Source of the DNA: Confluentibacter sediminis
GTDB lineage: Bacteria > Bacteroidota > Bacteroidia > Flavobacteriales > Flavobacteriaceae
Assembly (NCBI RefSeq): GCF_003258355.1
Contig: NZ_QKPO01000023.1
Coordinates: 1-41,584 of the forward strand
DNA: 41,584 nt
Direction of reading: 5' to 3'
This document shows positions 1 to 8,162 of this stretch, in pieces (position 1 is the stretch's first letter; each line of letters begins with the position of its first letter). The notes below the pieces were generated by a model, which did no database searches, was not told where the DNA came from, and saw only the letters and a program-made list of their open reading frames with translations. The position numbers and the translations under genes were made by a program.

Positions 1-13
1 CTTCAGCTAAGAG

Positions 14-55
14 ACCAAAAACCAAAAACCACCAACCAAAAACCATCACCCAAAA
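14..55 (+). repeat. Degenerate heptamer array upstream of folD
   Basis: Six 7-nt units stand in exact register: ACCAAAA, ACCAAAA, ACCACCA, ACCAAAA, ACCATCA, CCCAAAA. The array ends one base before the folD start codon. It resembles the heptamer arrays at 6136, 9988 and 20051. No TAnnTTTG promoter element lies between it and the start codon, so it is probably in the folD 5' leader, with the promoter outside the window. Confidence 0.7.
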
Positions 56-56
56 C

Positions 57-932
57 ATGATAATTTTAGACGGTAAAAAAGTTAGTAACGACATAAAAGA
101 TGAAATCGCTGAACATGTAAAAGCAATGATTTCCAATGGAGAAAAAGTACCACATTTGGCTGCTATTTTAGTGGGTACCGATGGTGCTAGTATGACTTAT
201 GTAAACGCCAAAGTAAAAGCTTGTGAAAAGATAGGTTTCAAGTCGACTTTAATCGATTTACCTGAATACACTTCAGAAGAGGAATTGTTGAAAAAAATAC
301 ACGAGCTCAATACCAATGATGATATCGATGGCTTTATTGTGCAATTGCCTTTGCCAAAACATATTGATGAGCAAAAAGTGATTATGGCTGTGCATCCTGA
401 TAAAGATGTGGACGGATTTCATCCTACAAATGTGGGTAAAATGGCTTTGGATTTACCAACTTTTTTACCTGCAACACCTTATGGAATCCTTGAATTATTG
501 GAAAGATACCAAGTGGAAACCTCTGGTAAAAATGTGGTAGTTATGGGAAGAAGCCATATTGTGGGGCGTCCCATGAGCATTTTAATGAGTCAGAAGCGTA
601 AAGCCGGAGATGCTACGGTTACCGTAGTGCACAGTCGTTCAAAAAACTTAACTGAAATCACCAAACAAGCAGATATTATTGTGGCTGCCATTGGCATTTC
701 GGAATTTTTAACGGGTGATATGGTTAAGGAAGATGTTGTTATCATAGATGTGGGCATTACTCGTGTTCCAGATGCGACTAAATCAACTGGTTATAGACTG
801 GCAGGGGATGTGGAGTTTGAAAGTGTGAGTAAGAAAGCAAGTTATATAACCCCGGTTCCAGGAGGTGTTGGTCCTATGACGATTGCTATGCTACTTAAAA
901 ATACATTGTTGGCAAGAGAGAGACATCAATAG
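57..932 (+). CDS. folD: Bifunctional methylenetetrahydrofolate dehydrogenase / methenyltetrahydrofolate cyclohydrolase
   Basis: Interconverts 5,10-methylene-, methenyl- and 10-formyl-tetrahydrofolate in the cytosol, with NADP as usual cofactor, supplying one-carbon units for purine and formyl-Met-tRNA synthesis. The 291-residue length is normal for the family. Visible hallmarks are [14 protein letters not shown] (conserved Tyr and catalytic Lys), [10 protein letters not shown] followed by [13 protein letters not shown], the Rossmann segment [14 protein letters not shown], and the C-terminal [16 protein letters not shown]. The ATG is the first in frame and is preceded directly by a heptamer array instead of a Shine-Dalgarno sequence. 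It converges on the rluF-type gene with only two bases between the stop codons, so there is no room for a classical terminator. Identification is secure. Confidence 0.97.
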   Translation: MIILDGKKVSNDIKDEIAEHVKAMISNGEKVPHLAAILVGTDGASMTYVNAKVKACEKIGFKSTLIDLPEYTSEEELLKKIHELNTNDDIDGFIVQLPLPKHIDEQKVIMAVHPDKDVDGFHPTNVGKMALDLPTFLPATPYGILELLERYQVETSGKNVVVMGRSHIVGRPMSILMSQKRKAGDATVTVVHSRSKNLTEITKQADIIVAAIGISEFLTGDMVKEDVVIIDVGITRVPDATKSTGYRLAGDVEFESVSKKASYITPVPGGVGPMTIAMLLKNTLLARERHQ

Positions 933-934
933 GT

Positions 935-1702
935 TTAGTTTCTTTTCCTATGTGGTCTTATTAAATTAGGTTTGTGTTCTTTTGTGGAATCAGCTATAAG
1001 TCTGTTTAGTTCTTTAAATTCGTCTTTAGTAAGTTCCCGATACTCCCCAACAGGCATATCCATTTTAATGTTCATGATACGAACGCGTTTAAGGGTTTCA
1101 ACTTCGTAATTTAAATACTCACACATGCGGCGAATTTGTCGGTTTAAACCTTGAGTTAATATGATTTTAAACTCATACGTGCTTAGTTTTTCAACCACAC
1201 ATTTTTTGGTAACTCTATCTAAATCTTCCAGAGGAATACCTCCAGACATACGCTCAATAAACGTTTGGGAAATAGGTTTGTCGACTTTAACAATATATTC
1301 TTTTTCATGATTGTTACTGGCACGAAGAATTTTGTTTACAATATCCCCATCGTCAGTTAAAAGTATCAAGCCTTCACTAGGTTTATCTAATCTTCCTATT
1401 GGAAAAATACGTTTTGGATACTTAATAAAATCAATGATATTATCTTTTTCAACACTTGTATCGGTAGTGCAAACAATACCAACAGGTTTGTTAAAAGCTA
1501 AATACACAAAAGAGGTATTGGTATTGCTAATTTCCTTTCCGTCAACATGAACCACATCAGTTGGAGATATTTTTGTGCCCATTTCAGGTATGGTACCATT
1601 AATGGTCACTCGACCAGCTTCAATAAGTTTATCTGCTTCCCTGCGTGAGCAATAACCAACTTCACTTAAATATTTATTAATGCGTTTTAAAGCGTCTTCC
1701 AT
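935..1702 (-). CDS. rluF: 23S rRNA pseudouridine synthase, RluF type
   Basis: Predicted to isomerise a uridine of 23S rRNA (U2604 in E. coli numbering, if RluF). An N-terminal S4 RNA-binding domain (RINKYLSEVGYCSRREADKL) precedes a RsuA/RluB/E/F catalytic domain with PIGRLDKPSEGLILLTDDG, whose RLD Asp is the nucleophile, and GLNRQIRRMCEYLNYEV near the C-terminus. The last segment resembles RluF more than RluB or RluE; that subfamily choice is inference. I take the ATG at 1702 (255 aa). A TTG fifteen bases upstream is also in frame, but it sits at the edge of a TATTTTTG promoter element lying four bases before the ATG. It is the last gene of a six-gene minus-strand run and may also be read from its own promoter. 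Confidence 0.88.
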   Translation of the reverse strand: MEDALKRINKYLSEVGYCSRREADKLIEAGRVTINGTIPEMGTKISPTDVVHVDGKEISNTNTSFVYLAFNKPVGIVCTTDTSVEKDNIIDFIKYPKRIFPIGRLDKPSEGLILLTDDGDIVNKILRASNNHEKEYIVKVDKPISQTFIERMSGGIPLEDLDRVTKKCVVEKLSTYEFKIILTQGLNRQIRRMCEYLNYEVETLKRVRIMNIKMDMPVGEYRELTKDEFKELNRLIADSTKEHKPNLIRPHRKRN

Positions 1703-1706
1703 AGTG

Positions 1707-1714
1707 CAAAAATA
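1707..1714 (-). promoter_or_regulatory. -7 promoter element of rluF (TATTTTTG)
   Basis: TATTTTTG fits the Bacteroidota -7 consensus TAnnTTTG and ends four bases before the rluF ATG, implying an almost leaderless mRNA. No clear TTG -33 element is seen 17-23 bases upstream, so this is a partial match. Confidence 0.4.
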
Positions 1715-1721
1715 CAATAAA

Positions 1722-2549
1722 CTATTGGTTGATGAAGTCTAAAATAGAGGTATTAATTTCATCGGATTTTAAACCATGACCTAAGCCAGTTGTGGAGATA
1801 AGTGTGGTGTTTTTGTAATGCTTTTCATAATCTAAAGCATCGCTATAAGGAATGATTTTGTCTTCTTTATCATGAATGATAAGACCTTTAGCTTTAATTT
1901 TTTCTGAAAAATTTGAGATATGATAATAACTAGGTAAGTGGTTAAAATGAGTCAGTACAAATTGATCAATACCATTTGAAACCTTGTCGTTATAACCCAT
2001 TAAGTTTTTATAACGATGGAAAATACCTGTGAAATTTGAGGGTGCTCCTAATAATACTAATTTATTAACTGATGCTATGTGGTATTTAAATTCAGATAAA
2101 ATGGTAGCCATACCACCCACAGAATGCCCAATAATGATAGAAGGATGAAATGCTTTGCTTACAACATGTATGAATTCAGAATACAATACGGCATTAAATA
2201 ATTTTCCTCCAGAGTTACCATGGGCTGGAGCATCTAAGGCAATGATGTTATAATCTAAATCTTTTAAGAGGTCTATTAATTTTTTCCATCTATAAGAATT
2301 GCTTTCCCAACCATGAACTAGTAAAATAGTTTCCTTTTTTCCAATCCATTGGTATGTCATGATAGCCGTATCTTGATAAAATAGTTGTTTTTGGATAGCT
2401 GAATTTAGAAACTTAGTGTTACTATCTTTTGTTTTTCTTTTTTGAGGTCTAGAGAATAGCTGAAATGCTAACTGGACAGCAAATGGTGTTGAGATATGGC
2501 TTATCAAGTTTATAGAAGAGCCAATAATTTTGGGGAGGTATTTATTCAT
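1722..2549 (-). CDS. Alpha/beta-fold hydrolase
   Basis: A 275-residue alpha/beta hydrolase of unknown substrate. It has LLVHGWESNSYRW (oxyanion-hole HG motif), the nucleophile elbow GHSVGG with the active Ser, the segment IIHDKEDKIIP carrying a likely catalytic Asp, and GLGHGL with the catalytic His, so the triad looks complete. The first 30 residues are hydrophobic and basic (KIIGSSINLISHISTPFAVQ) and could be a membrane anchor or a poorly cleaved signal. Its start codon directly abuts the cupin gene stop, which indicates translational coupling in the HerA-YitT-cupin-hydrolase-RluF run. It could be an esterase, lipase or acyl-peptide hydrolase; the sequence does not decide. Confidence 0.88.
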   Translation of the reverse strand: MNKYLPKIIGSSINLISHISTPFAVQLAFQLFSRPQKRKTKDSNTKFLNSAIQKQLFYQDTAIMTYQWIGKKETILLVHGWESNSYRWKKLIDLLKDLDYNIIALDAPAHGNSGGKLFNAVLYSEFIHVVSKAFHPSIIIGHSVGGMATILSEFKYHIASVNKLVLLGAPSNFTGIFHRYKNLMGYNDKVSNGIDQFVLTHFNHLPSYYHISNFSEKIKAKGLIIHDKEDKIIPYSDALDYEKHYKNTTLISTTGLGHGLKSDEINTSILDFINQ

Positions 2550-2915
2550 TTAAAAATCTTCTCTATTTACTAAATCCATAGAAAAAGCAGGTTTGCAAAT
2601 AGCGATGTATTCACAAGGTTCTGAAAATGGATTTGAATATTGTACGCGTGTATTTTTGTCTATTTTTATAGATTCGCCAGCTTTTAAAATGATGGTGTCA
2701 CCTTCAATAATAAATTGTTTTTTGCCTTTTATTATATAGGTGTATTCATCAAATTCGGGGGTTTGAAAAGGTTCGCTCCAACCTGCGGGAGCAACCATAT
2801 GCGCTATACTTATTTCAGTATTGCCATCAGTGGCCAATCCAAAATGTTCTTCAATGATTTTGCCATCTGAGGTTGGAACTAAAAACGGCTTATTTTGAAT
2901 GCTATACTTTTTCAT
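2550..2915 (-). CDS. Small cupin-domain protein
   Basis: A single-domain cupin of 121 residues. The first cupin motif is diverged: PAGWSEPFQTPEFDEYTYIIKGKKQFIIEG has Glu and Tyr where many cupins have two His residues. The second motif (IILKAGESIKIDKNTRVQYSNP) lacks the usual His. Metal binding is therefore uncertain, and a ligand-binding or isomerase role is as likely as dioxygenase activity. The family often annotates as a cupin related to ethanolamine-utilisation EutQ, but I see no eut neighbours. Its stop and start codons abut those of the hydrolase and the YitT gene, which points to co-expression. No signal peptide, so probably cytosolic. Confidence 0.82.
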   Translation of the reverse strand: MKKYSIQNKPFLVPTSDGKIIEEHFGLATDGNTEISIAHMVAPAGWSEPFQTPEFDEYTYIIKGKKQFIIEGDTIILKAGESIKIDKNTRVQYSNPFSEPCEYIAICKPAFSMDLVNREDF

Positions 2916-3887
2916 TTATTTTAATGGTTTTTTCTTAATCATTCCACCTTTTAAATCTTTGACCATACCCATAATTATAAAGGCATTTTTATCAATTTTA
3001 TCTATTTCAGTTTTTAATTTAGGGAGTTCTAAACGCGTTACAATAGTATAGATAATATCTTTGTCGTAGCTTTCTCCTTGAGTGCCATATCCGCCTTTAC
3101 CAGCATAAATGGTGCAAGCTCTTAATAGTTTTTCTGTAATCATTATTCTAATACGTTCATGGTGATTGGAAATTATGGTAACACCAATATATTCTTCAAC
3201 ACCATCCACAACGAAATCAACTGTTTTTGCCGCTGCTAGGTAAGTAAGAATGGCATATAAAGCCACTTCTATAGATAAAATATAAGCACCAAACGAAAAT
3301 ATGATAACATTAATGACAAGCAATACGTCACCAATGGTTGCCGATAATTTTCTGCTTAAATAAATGGCTAAAACCTCTGTACCATCAATAACGCTGCCTC
3401 CTCGCATAGACAAACCAATTCCAAGTCCTAAAAAGAATCCACCAAAAACGGCTATGAGTAGTTTGTCCTCTGTAATAATAGGATAATCAACAGAGTGAAC
3501 AACAAAGGCTAAAAGCGAAATGGCTAAAATACTACGTATGGCAAATTTAGTATTAATGGTTTTTGAAGCTAATAACAAAAAAGGAAGATTCACTACAATT
3601 AATAAAATACTAAGTTCAATAGATGTTAAATTTTCAAGCAAGAGAGAAATACCTGTGGCGCCACCATCTATAAAGCGATTAGGCAATAAAAAGCCTTTTA
3701 AACCGAAGCCAGCCGAAAACACACCAATGATGATAAATATATATTCTTTGATGCTATGGGTTAGTTCAACATACAAGGAATTTGCTAACGTTGAAATATC
3801 ATGGATACTATAAGGTTTTGAGGTGCTTTTTTTTTCAAGCTTTTTACGAGCAACATCAACTAATAGCTTTGAAAAAAATGGATTCAT
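2916..3887 (-). CDS. YitT family membrane protein (DUF161 + DUF2179)
   Basis: A 323-residue inner-membrane protein. After about 45 polar residues there are five to six hydrophobic segments, beginning with EYIFIIIGVFSAGFGLKGFL and followed by the typical FIDGGATGISLLL loop and a second GGSVIDGTEVLA loop. The cytosolic C-terminal DUF2179 domain includes GKGGYGTQGESYDKDIIYTI and ends with AFIIMGMVKDLKGG. YitT proteins are widespread and their biochemical role is not established; transport is suspected. It lies nine bases downstream of a small lipoprotein gene and abuts the cupin gene. Family assignment is secure, function is not known. Confidence 0.92.
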   Translation of the reverse strand: MNPFFSKLLVDVARKKLEKKSTSKPYSIHDISTLANSLYVELTHSIKEYIFIIIGVFSAGFGLKGFLLPNRFIDGGATGISLLLENLTSIELSILLIVVNLPFLLLASKTINTKFAIRSILAISLLAFVVHSVDYPIITEDKLLIAVFGGFFLGLGIGLSMRGGSVIDGTEVLAIYLSRKLSATIGDVLLVINVIIFSFGAYILSIEVALYAILTYLAAAKTVDFVVDGVEEYIGVTIISNHHERIRIMITEKLLRACTIYAGKGGYGTQGESYDKDIIYTIVTRLELPKLKTEIDKIDKNAFIIMGMVKDLKGGMIKKKPLK

Positions 3888-3896
3888 ATGTATAAT

Positions 3897-4457
3897 TTAT
3901 AGTTTATTCCAATTTAAAAAAAAGTATTTTATTTTGGCATTATCTGGAATGTGTATAGCTTCTATTTTTAAATGGGTATCAAAACGAATACTAGCAGGTA
4001 ACTCTTTTTTGTCTATAGTAAACGTGGCGTTTAAATCTTTTACCGTAACCAGTACCATGTTTATTAAATTGTCTATTTGGGATATTTTATAATTATCTGA
4101 AATATCTTTAAAGGTACTTAGTGTGCTAATGTTTTTATCGGTTTTGTAGCGTGGGTCTAAAACTCTAACATTTTTAATAAATGATGTTGAATCTGATGAT
4201 TGTCTAGGTGTCAAAACCAATAACTTTTTTCCGCCTTTTTCATAAATTTCAATATCATTAATATGTCTTGTAAACTCGGTATCTCCAATAAAATTCACAA
4301 TAGAATCATTCCCAAAAATGGTTTTAAGATCTTTTACTTGAGTAGAATCATTTAATAAACCAACATGGTGTTTGCCAATTTCAAAAGAATCAGGTTCTTT
4401 TTTGCAACTAGCAAATAATGTAGAGATGATGATGAGGGTTAAAAGTGACTTATGCAT
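3897..4457 (-). CDS. Small predicted lipoprotein of unknown function
   Basis: A 186-residue protein with a short lipoprotein signal: hydrophobic LLTLIIISTLF followed by the lipobox ASC at residues 15-17, then KKEPDSF. The remainder is a soluble, mostly beta-rich domain with no catalytic motif I can recognise. The segment FIGDTEFTRHINDIEIYEKGGKKLLVLTP resembles lipoproteins annotated only as hypothetical in Flavobacteriaceae. It follows the HerA-like ATPase by 28 bases and precedes the YitT gene by nine, so it is part of the same transcription unit. I do not assign a function. Confidence 0.82.
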   Translation of the reverse strand: MHKSLLTLIIISTLFASCKKEPDSFEIGKHHVGLLNDSTQVKDLKTIFGNDSIVNFIGDTEFTRHINDIEIYEKGGKKLLVLTPRQSSDSTSFIKNVRVLDPRYKTDKNISTLSTFKDISDNYKISQIDNLINMVLVTVKDLNATFTIDKKELPASIRFDTHLKIEAIHIPDNAKIKYFFLNWNKL

Positions 4458-4485
4458 TTAAATGGTTGTTTTATTTTTTTTGAAA

Positions 4486-6030
4486 TTATTTTTTCATGAC
4501 TTTAGTTAAAATACCAAAAACACTACGAATAAACGTGGCACTTGTTAGCACTTTCACAACGGGATTCATAGCAGTACTTCTGCGAGTTGATGCTGTTGTT
4601 TTTTTCTTGGATTCTTCAGCTTTTTTAAGGGCTTCTTGTTCTTTTTTTGCCTTTTCTTTAGCTTCTTCTGCTTGAGCCTGAGCTATTTTTTTATTCAATA
4701 ATTCATAAGCACTTTCTCTATCAATAGTTTCATTGTATTTCTTTACAAGCTTAGATTGAGAAAGTAAGGTATTCAATTCGCTATCGGTTAAAATATCCAT
4801 TCTGCTCATCGGTGCTCTCATCATAGTTGCTGCCAATGGCGTAGGACGCCCTTTTTCATCTAATGCAGATACCAGGGCTTCACCTGTTCCAAGGGATGTT
4901 AAAACAGTTTCCGTATCGTAATATTCTGAATCAGGATAATTTTGAGCCGTCATTTTAATAGCTTTTCTGTCATTGGCCGTAAAAGCTCTAAGGGAGTGTT
5001 GTATTTTTAAGCCTAACTGACTTAAAACGGCATCAGGGACATCGGTTGGATTTTGAGTAACGAAATAGATACCAACGCCTTTACTTCGTATTAATTTTAC
5101 AATACTTTCTATTTGATTTAATAATGCTTTGGAAGCCTCGTTAAAAATTAAATGGGCTTCATCAATAAATATAACAAGTTCTGGGCGTTCCGCATCACCC
5201 TGTTCAGGAAAGGTCGAATAAATTTCGGCAAGCAAACTCAACATGAATGTAGAAAACAATTTGGGTCTATCTTGAATATCAGTCAATCTAATGATATTGA
5301 TATAACCTCTGCCTTCTCTATCAATTCTTAATAAATCATCGACATCAAAAGAGGTTTCGCCAAAAAACAAATCAGCACCTTGTTGCTCTAATTCCACCAC
5401 TTTACGTAAAATGGAGCCTGTTGATGCTGTTGAAATACGTCCGTAGGCTTCATCAAACTCCGCCTTCCCTTCTTGGGTAGCATACTGTAATATTTTTTTG
5501 AAATCTTTTAGATCTAAAATAGGAAGTTTGTTATCATCACAATATTGAAAAATAACAGCCACAACACCAGATTGGGCCTCAGACAAATCTAAAATACGTG
5601 ATAATAGTACGGGACCGAATTCACTTATGGTAGCTCTTAGTCTCACGCCATCTTGTTCAGATAACGTAAGCACTTCAACAGGAAAACTCTTGCCTTTCCA
5701 AGGGATGCCTATTTTTGCTTGGCGTTCATCAATTTTTGGATGTCCTTCGCTAGGTTGGGCTAAACCACTTAAATCACCTTTGATATCCATAAGCAATACA
5801 GGAATACCTTTATCACTTAAATTTTCAGCTAAAACTTGTAAAGACTTAGTTTTTCCAGTTCCAGTAGCGCCAGCAATTAAACCATGACGATTTAATGTTT
5901 TTAAAGGTATATTAACTAAAGCATTGGTAATGGTTTCGCCATTCAACATGGCAGCACCTACGGAAATAAAATCCCCTTTGGTCATGTTGCCTTCATTGAT
6001 ATAATTAAAAAAGGTTTCCTTTGTATCCAT
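4486..6030 (-). CDS. HerA-like / DUF853 family ATPase
   Basis: A 514-residue P-loop ATPase of the HerA/FtsK superfamily, DUF853 branch. Walker A is GATGTGKT (residues 54-61) and Walker B is LVIFIDE (285-291), followed by AHLIF. A sensor-like segment, GVGIYFVTQNPTDVP, lies further on. Residues about 455-485 are very rich in Lys, Glu and Ala (predicted charged helix) and precede a hydrophobic-basic C-terminal tail ending SVFGILTKVMKK. HerA relatives translocate DNA with the NurA nuclease, but no nurA is seen here, and the cellular role of DUF853 proteins is unclear. It is the first gene of the minus-strand run, divergent from queE with a 170-base gap. Confidence 0.9.
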   Translation of the reverse strand: MDTKETFFNYINEGNMTKGDFISVGAAMLNGETITNALVNIPLKTLNRHGLIAGATGTGKTKSLQVLAENLSDKGIPVLLMDIKGDLSGLAQPSEGHPKIDERQAKIGIPWKGKSFPVEVLTLSEQDGVRLRATISEFGPVLLSRILDLSEAQSGVVAVIFQYCDDNKLPILDLKDFKKILQYATQEGKAEFDEAYGRISTASTGSILRKVVELEQQGADLFFGETSFDVDDLLRIDREGRGYINIIRLTDIQDRPKLFSTFMLSLLAEIYSTFPEQGDAERPELVIFIDEAHLIFNEASKALLNQIESIVKLIRSKGVGIYFVTQNPTDVPDAVLSQLGLKIQHSLRAFTANDRKAIKMTAQNYPDSEYYDTETVLTSLGTGEALVSALDEKGRPTPLAATMMRAPMSRMDILTDSELNTLLSQSKLVKKYNETIDRESAYELLNKKIAQAQAEEAKEKAKKEQEALKKAEESKKKTTASTRRSTAMNPVVKVLTSATFIRSVFGILTKVMKK

Positions 6031-6135
6031 GCGTCTTTATTTTGCATAAAAATAAGGTTTTATTTTATAAAATGGTACGTATGTTTTTCGGTTTTTGAAT
6101 AATATCTGCCAATATATTTCATGTAATTTCTAAGC

Positions 6136-6184
6136 GAAATTTTAAAAATCGTAAATTAAAAACCCTAAATCGTAAATTTTAAAA
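6136..6184 (+). repeat. Degenerate heptamer array upstream of queE
   Basis: Seven 7-nt units are in register: GAAATTT, TAAAAAT, CGTAAAT, TAAAAAC, CCTAAAT, CGTAAAT, TTTAAAA. CGTAAAT occurs twice, 21 bases apart. The array ends two bases before the TATCTTTG -7 element of queE, so it fills the -33 to -7 interval and beyond. Confidence 0.55.
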
Positions 6185-6186
6185 AG

Positions 6187-6194
6187 TATCTTTG
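6187..6194 (+). promoter_or_regulatory. -7 promoter element of queE (TATCTTTG)
   Basis: Matches TAnnTTTG and ends six bases before the ATG at 6201, so the transcript is predicted to be leaderless or nearly so. The upstream -33 zone is occupied by heptamers and has no clear TTG. Confidence 0.5.
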
Positions 6195-6200
6195 CTGACT

Positions 6201-6830
6201 ATGAATACAGACTTGCAAATATTGGTTGATAAAGGTGAAATGTTGCCTTTAATGGAGGAGTTTTACACCATTCAAGGGGAAGGGTTTCATAAAGGAACTG
6301 CTGCTTATTTTATAAGAATTGGAGGTTGTGATGTGGGATGCCATTGGTGCGACGTCAAGGAAAGTTGGAATGCGAATTTACACCCGCCAACGGAAGTTTC
6401 TAAGATCGTTGAAAATGCAAAAACATATAGTGATACCATTGTGGTTACAGGAGGCGAACCCTTAACTTGGGATATGACAATATTAACATCAAAATTAAAA
6501 GCCGAAGGATTGCAAATACATATTGAAACATCTGGGGCATATAAATTAACAGGCATTTGGGATTGGATTTGTTTATCTCCAAAAAAGATGAAGTTGCCTA
6601 CCAGCGAAGTTTATGCGAAAGCCAATGAATTGAAAATGATTATTTATAATAAAGATGATTTTCGCTTTGCTGAAGAACAAGCTGCTAAAGTCAATAAAGA
6701 TTGTATTTTGTATTTACAACCCGAGTGGAGTAAACGTGATAAGGTGATTCCTGAAATTGTAGATTATGTCATGAAAAACCCAAAATGGAAAGTATCCTTA
6801 CAAACCCATAAGTATTTGAACATTCCGTAA
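6201..6830 (+). CDS. queE: 7-carboxy-7-deazaguanine synthase (radical SAM)
   Basis: Converts 6-carboxy-5,6,7,8-tetrahydropterin to 7-carboxy-7-deazaguanine in queuosine biosynthesis. The radical-SAM cluster motif is present as C-x3-C-x2-C in GGCDVGCHWCDVKESW. It is preceded by the substrate-binding FYTIQGEGFHKGTAAYFIRI and followed by the glycine-rich VVTGGEPL. Length (209 aa) is normal. I chose the ATG at 6201 instead of the in-frame TTG at 6192 because the TTG lies inside the promoter's -7 element. No other queuosine gene is visible nearby. Identification is strong. Confidence 0.93.
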   Translation: MNTDLQILVDKGEMLPLMEEFYTIQGEGFHKGTAAYFIRIGGCDVGCHWCDVKESWNANLHPPTEVSKIVENAKTYSDTIVVTGGEPLTWDMTILTSKLKAEGLQIHIETSGAYKLTGIWDWICLSPKKMKLPTSEVYAKANELKMIIYNKDDFRFAEEQAAKVNKDCILYLQPEWSKRDKVIPEIVDYVMKNPKWKVSLQTHKYLNIP

Positions 6831-6895
6831 GCCTTCTGTTTTTTTTATTAGGTTAAAATTGTATTTGCATCAATACTTTTATTTTTTGGGATAAT

Positions 6896-6930
6896 TAATT
6901 TTGCCGATAGATATTATTTTTAGGCAAAAT
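6896..6930 (+). promoter_or_regulatory. Promoter with overlapping inverted repeat before the stress-protein gene
   Basis: TAATTTTG (6896-6903) is a good -7 element. An 8-bp perfect inverted repeat, ATTTTGCC (6898-6905) and GGCAAAAT (6923-6930), overlaps it and ends eight bases before the gene. It could be an operator or a 5' mRNA hairpin; no -33 TTG at standard spacing was found. Confidence 0.4.
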
Positions 6931-6937
6931 AAAAATT

Positions 6938-7438
6938 ATGAGTCAAAAAAATTTCTATAGCAAAGAAGCCAAAGATAAGATTAAAGAATTGGCTGAAGAT
7001 ATCGATTTCGCGATGATGTGCACCAATTTAAAAAATGTACCTTTCCATGCTATCCCTATGAGCACCAAGGAAGTTGATGAGCAAGGCAACATATGGTTTT
7101 TAAGTAATAAGGAGAGTCATCATACTCAACACATACTTAAGGATAATCAAGTTGCTGTCTTATATTCTAAACCAGGGAAAATGACCTTTTTGAAAGTATA
7201 CGGAAGAGGAGAGGTTATTTCTAATAAAAATCGTATAGAAGAATTATACGGCACTACAGATGATGCTTGGTTTGAAGGAGTTAATGACCCCAATTTATGC
7301 GCTCTTAAAATAAAACCGGAAGAAGCTGAATATTGGGAACCTAAACATAATAAATTAGTGTCATTGTTTAAAATGGCTGTTGGTGCTTTGACAGATTCTG
7401 AACCAGATATGGGTAATACTGGGTCATTAAATGTTTAA
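6938..7438 (+). CDS. Pyridoxamine 5'-phosphate oxidase-like flavoprotein (general stress protein 26 family)
   Basis: A 166-residue split-barrel protein of the pyridoxamine-phosphate-oxidase-like superfamily, of the general stress protein 26 type. The typical order is seen: an N-terminal helix (KIKELAEDIDFAMMCTNL), PMSTKEVDEQGNIWFLSNKES, VAVLYSKPGKMTFLKVYGRGEVISNK, and DAWFEGVNDPNLCALKIKPEEAEYWEP near the end. These proteins bind FMN or FAD; they are linked to oxidative or general stress but rarely have a proven reaction. It is monocistronic, with its own promoter and a hairpin terminator shared with the convergent DUF2911 gene. It is unlikely to be a true PdxH, which is longer. Confidence 0.87.
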   Translation: MSQKNFYSKEAKDKIKELAEDIDFAMMCTNLKNVPFHAIPMSTKEVDEQGNIWFLSNKESHHTQHILKDNQVAVLYSKPGKMTFLKVYGRGEVISNKNRIEELYGTTDDAWFEGVNDPNLCALKIKPEEAEYWEPKHNKLVSLFKMAVGALTDSEPDMGNTGSLNV

Positions 7439-7440
7439 AC

Positions 7441-7502
7441 AAAACACCCCACTAGTATCGCTTTACATAGTGGGATGTTTTGTTGTATTGGGGTGTTTTT
7501 TT
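7441..7502. terminator. Bidirectional terminator with two alternative pairings
   Basis: AAAACA-CCCACTA (7441-7454) pairs with TAGTGGG-TGTTTT (7468-7481). The same 5' arm AAAACACCCC can instead pair with GGGGTGTTTT (7490-7499), which runs into a T tract. It lies between converging genes and can serve both strands. Confidence 0.7.
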
Positions 7503-8033
7503 CTAATTCTTACTTACGGGTATGGCAACTCGTGTCGTTCCCCATCCTAAATACATATTGTTGTTATCAAAAGTTATCGCAAAAGCTTCAATGGAATCTC
7601 CGCTACTTACTGGAGCTGTAACTCTTAAAACATCTTTGTTTTCTTTGTAGCTAAAAGCTCCCCAAACATCTAAATCACTATTTAAAATGATTGTCCATTC
7701 TTTTTCTCCAGGAATTGTAAATAAGGAGTAGGTGCCAGCTTTGACTGTTTTACCTCCAAAATTCATGTCTTGGAAAAAATGAACCTCAGTAGCTTCATTA
7801 GCTCCTGTTCTCCAAACTTTACCATTAGGAGCCAGTTTATCTAATTCTCTCCCTTTTAGTTGAGGTCGGCTATAAAAGACTTTAATCATCGGTGGCGCAT
7901 TTCTATCCGTTCTAAAATAAGCAATGTCTAATGGGCTTCCATCCAATCCTGGAAATTTTTGAGCATTTGAGTGTATTGAAAATAGCATGGTAAATGCTAA
8001 AGCGATAGTTGTTAAAAATGTTGATTTTCTCAT
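7503..8033 (-). CDS. Secreted DUF2911 domain protein
   Basis: A 176-residue protein with a Sec signal peptide (hydrophobic TTIALAFTMLFSI, cleavage probably after SNA). The mature part is the DUF2911 domain: VFYSRPQLKGRELDKLAPNGKVWRTGANEATEVHF is the family's signature region, followed by GTYSLFTIPGEKEWTIILN and WGAFSYK. DUF2911 proteins are common in Bacteroidota and are of unknown biochemical function, probably periplasmic. It lies 129 bases downstream of the gatB-aspS stop codon on the same strand. A near-consensus TATCTTTA element in the gap suggests its own promoter. Family call is secure. Confidence 0.92.
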   Translation of the reverse strand: MRKSTFLTTIALAFTMLFSIHSNAQKFPGLDGSPLDIAYFRTDRNAPPMIKVFYSRPQLKGRELDKLAPNGKVWRTGANEATEVHFFQDMNFGGKTVKAGTYSLFTIPGEKEWTIILNSDLDVWGAFSYKENKDVLRVTAPVSSGDSIEAFAITFDNNNMYLGWGTTRVAIPVSKN

Positions 8034-8162
8034 AGAAATTATTAGTTTTAGTTTTACAAAAAAGTTGAAATCTGAGTTTAAAATTTTTAAAGATAAGTTA
8101 TAAAAGTCTATATTTTTTTATAAAACTTACCACAATGTGTTGATTTTTTTATTTTTAACATT

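Noticed and set aside
6192-6200. TTG start for queE three codons upstream
   Set aside because: The TTG is part of the TATCTTTG promoter element; the ATG at 6201 is the more plausible start.
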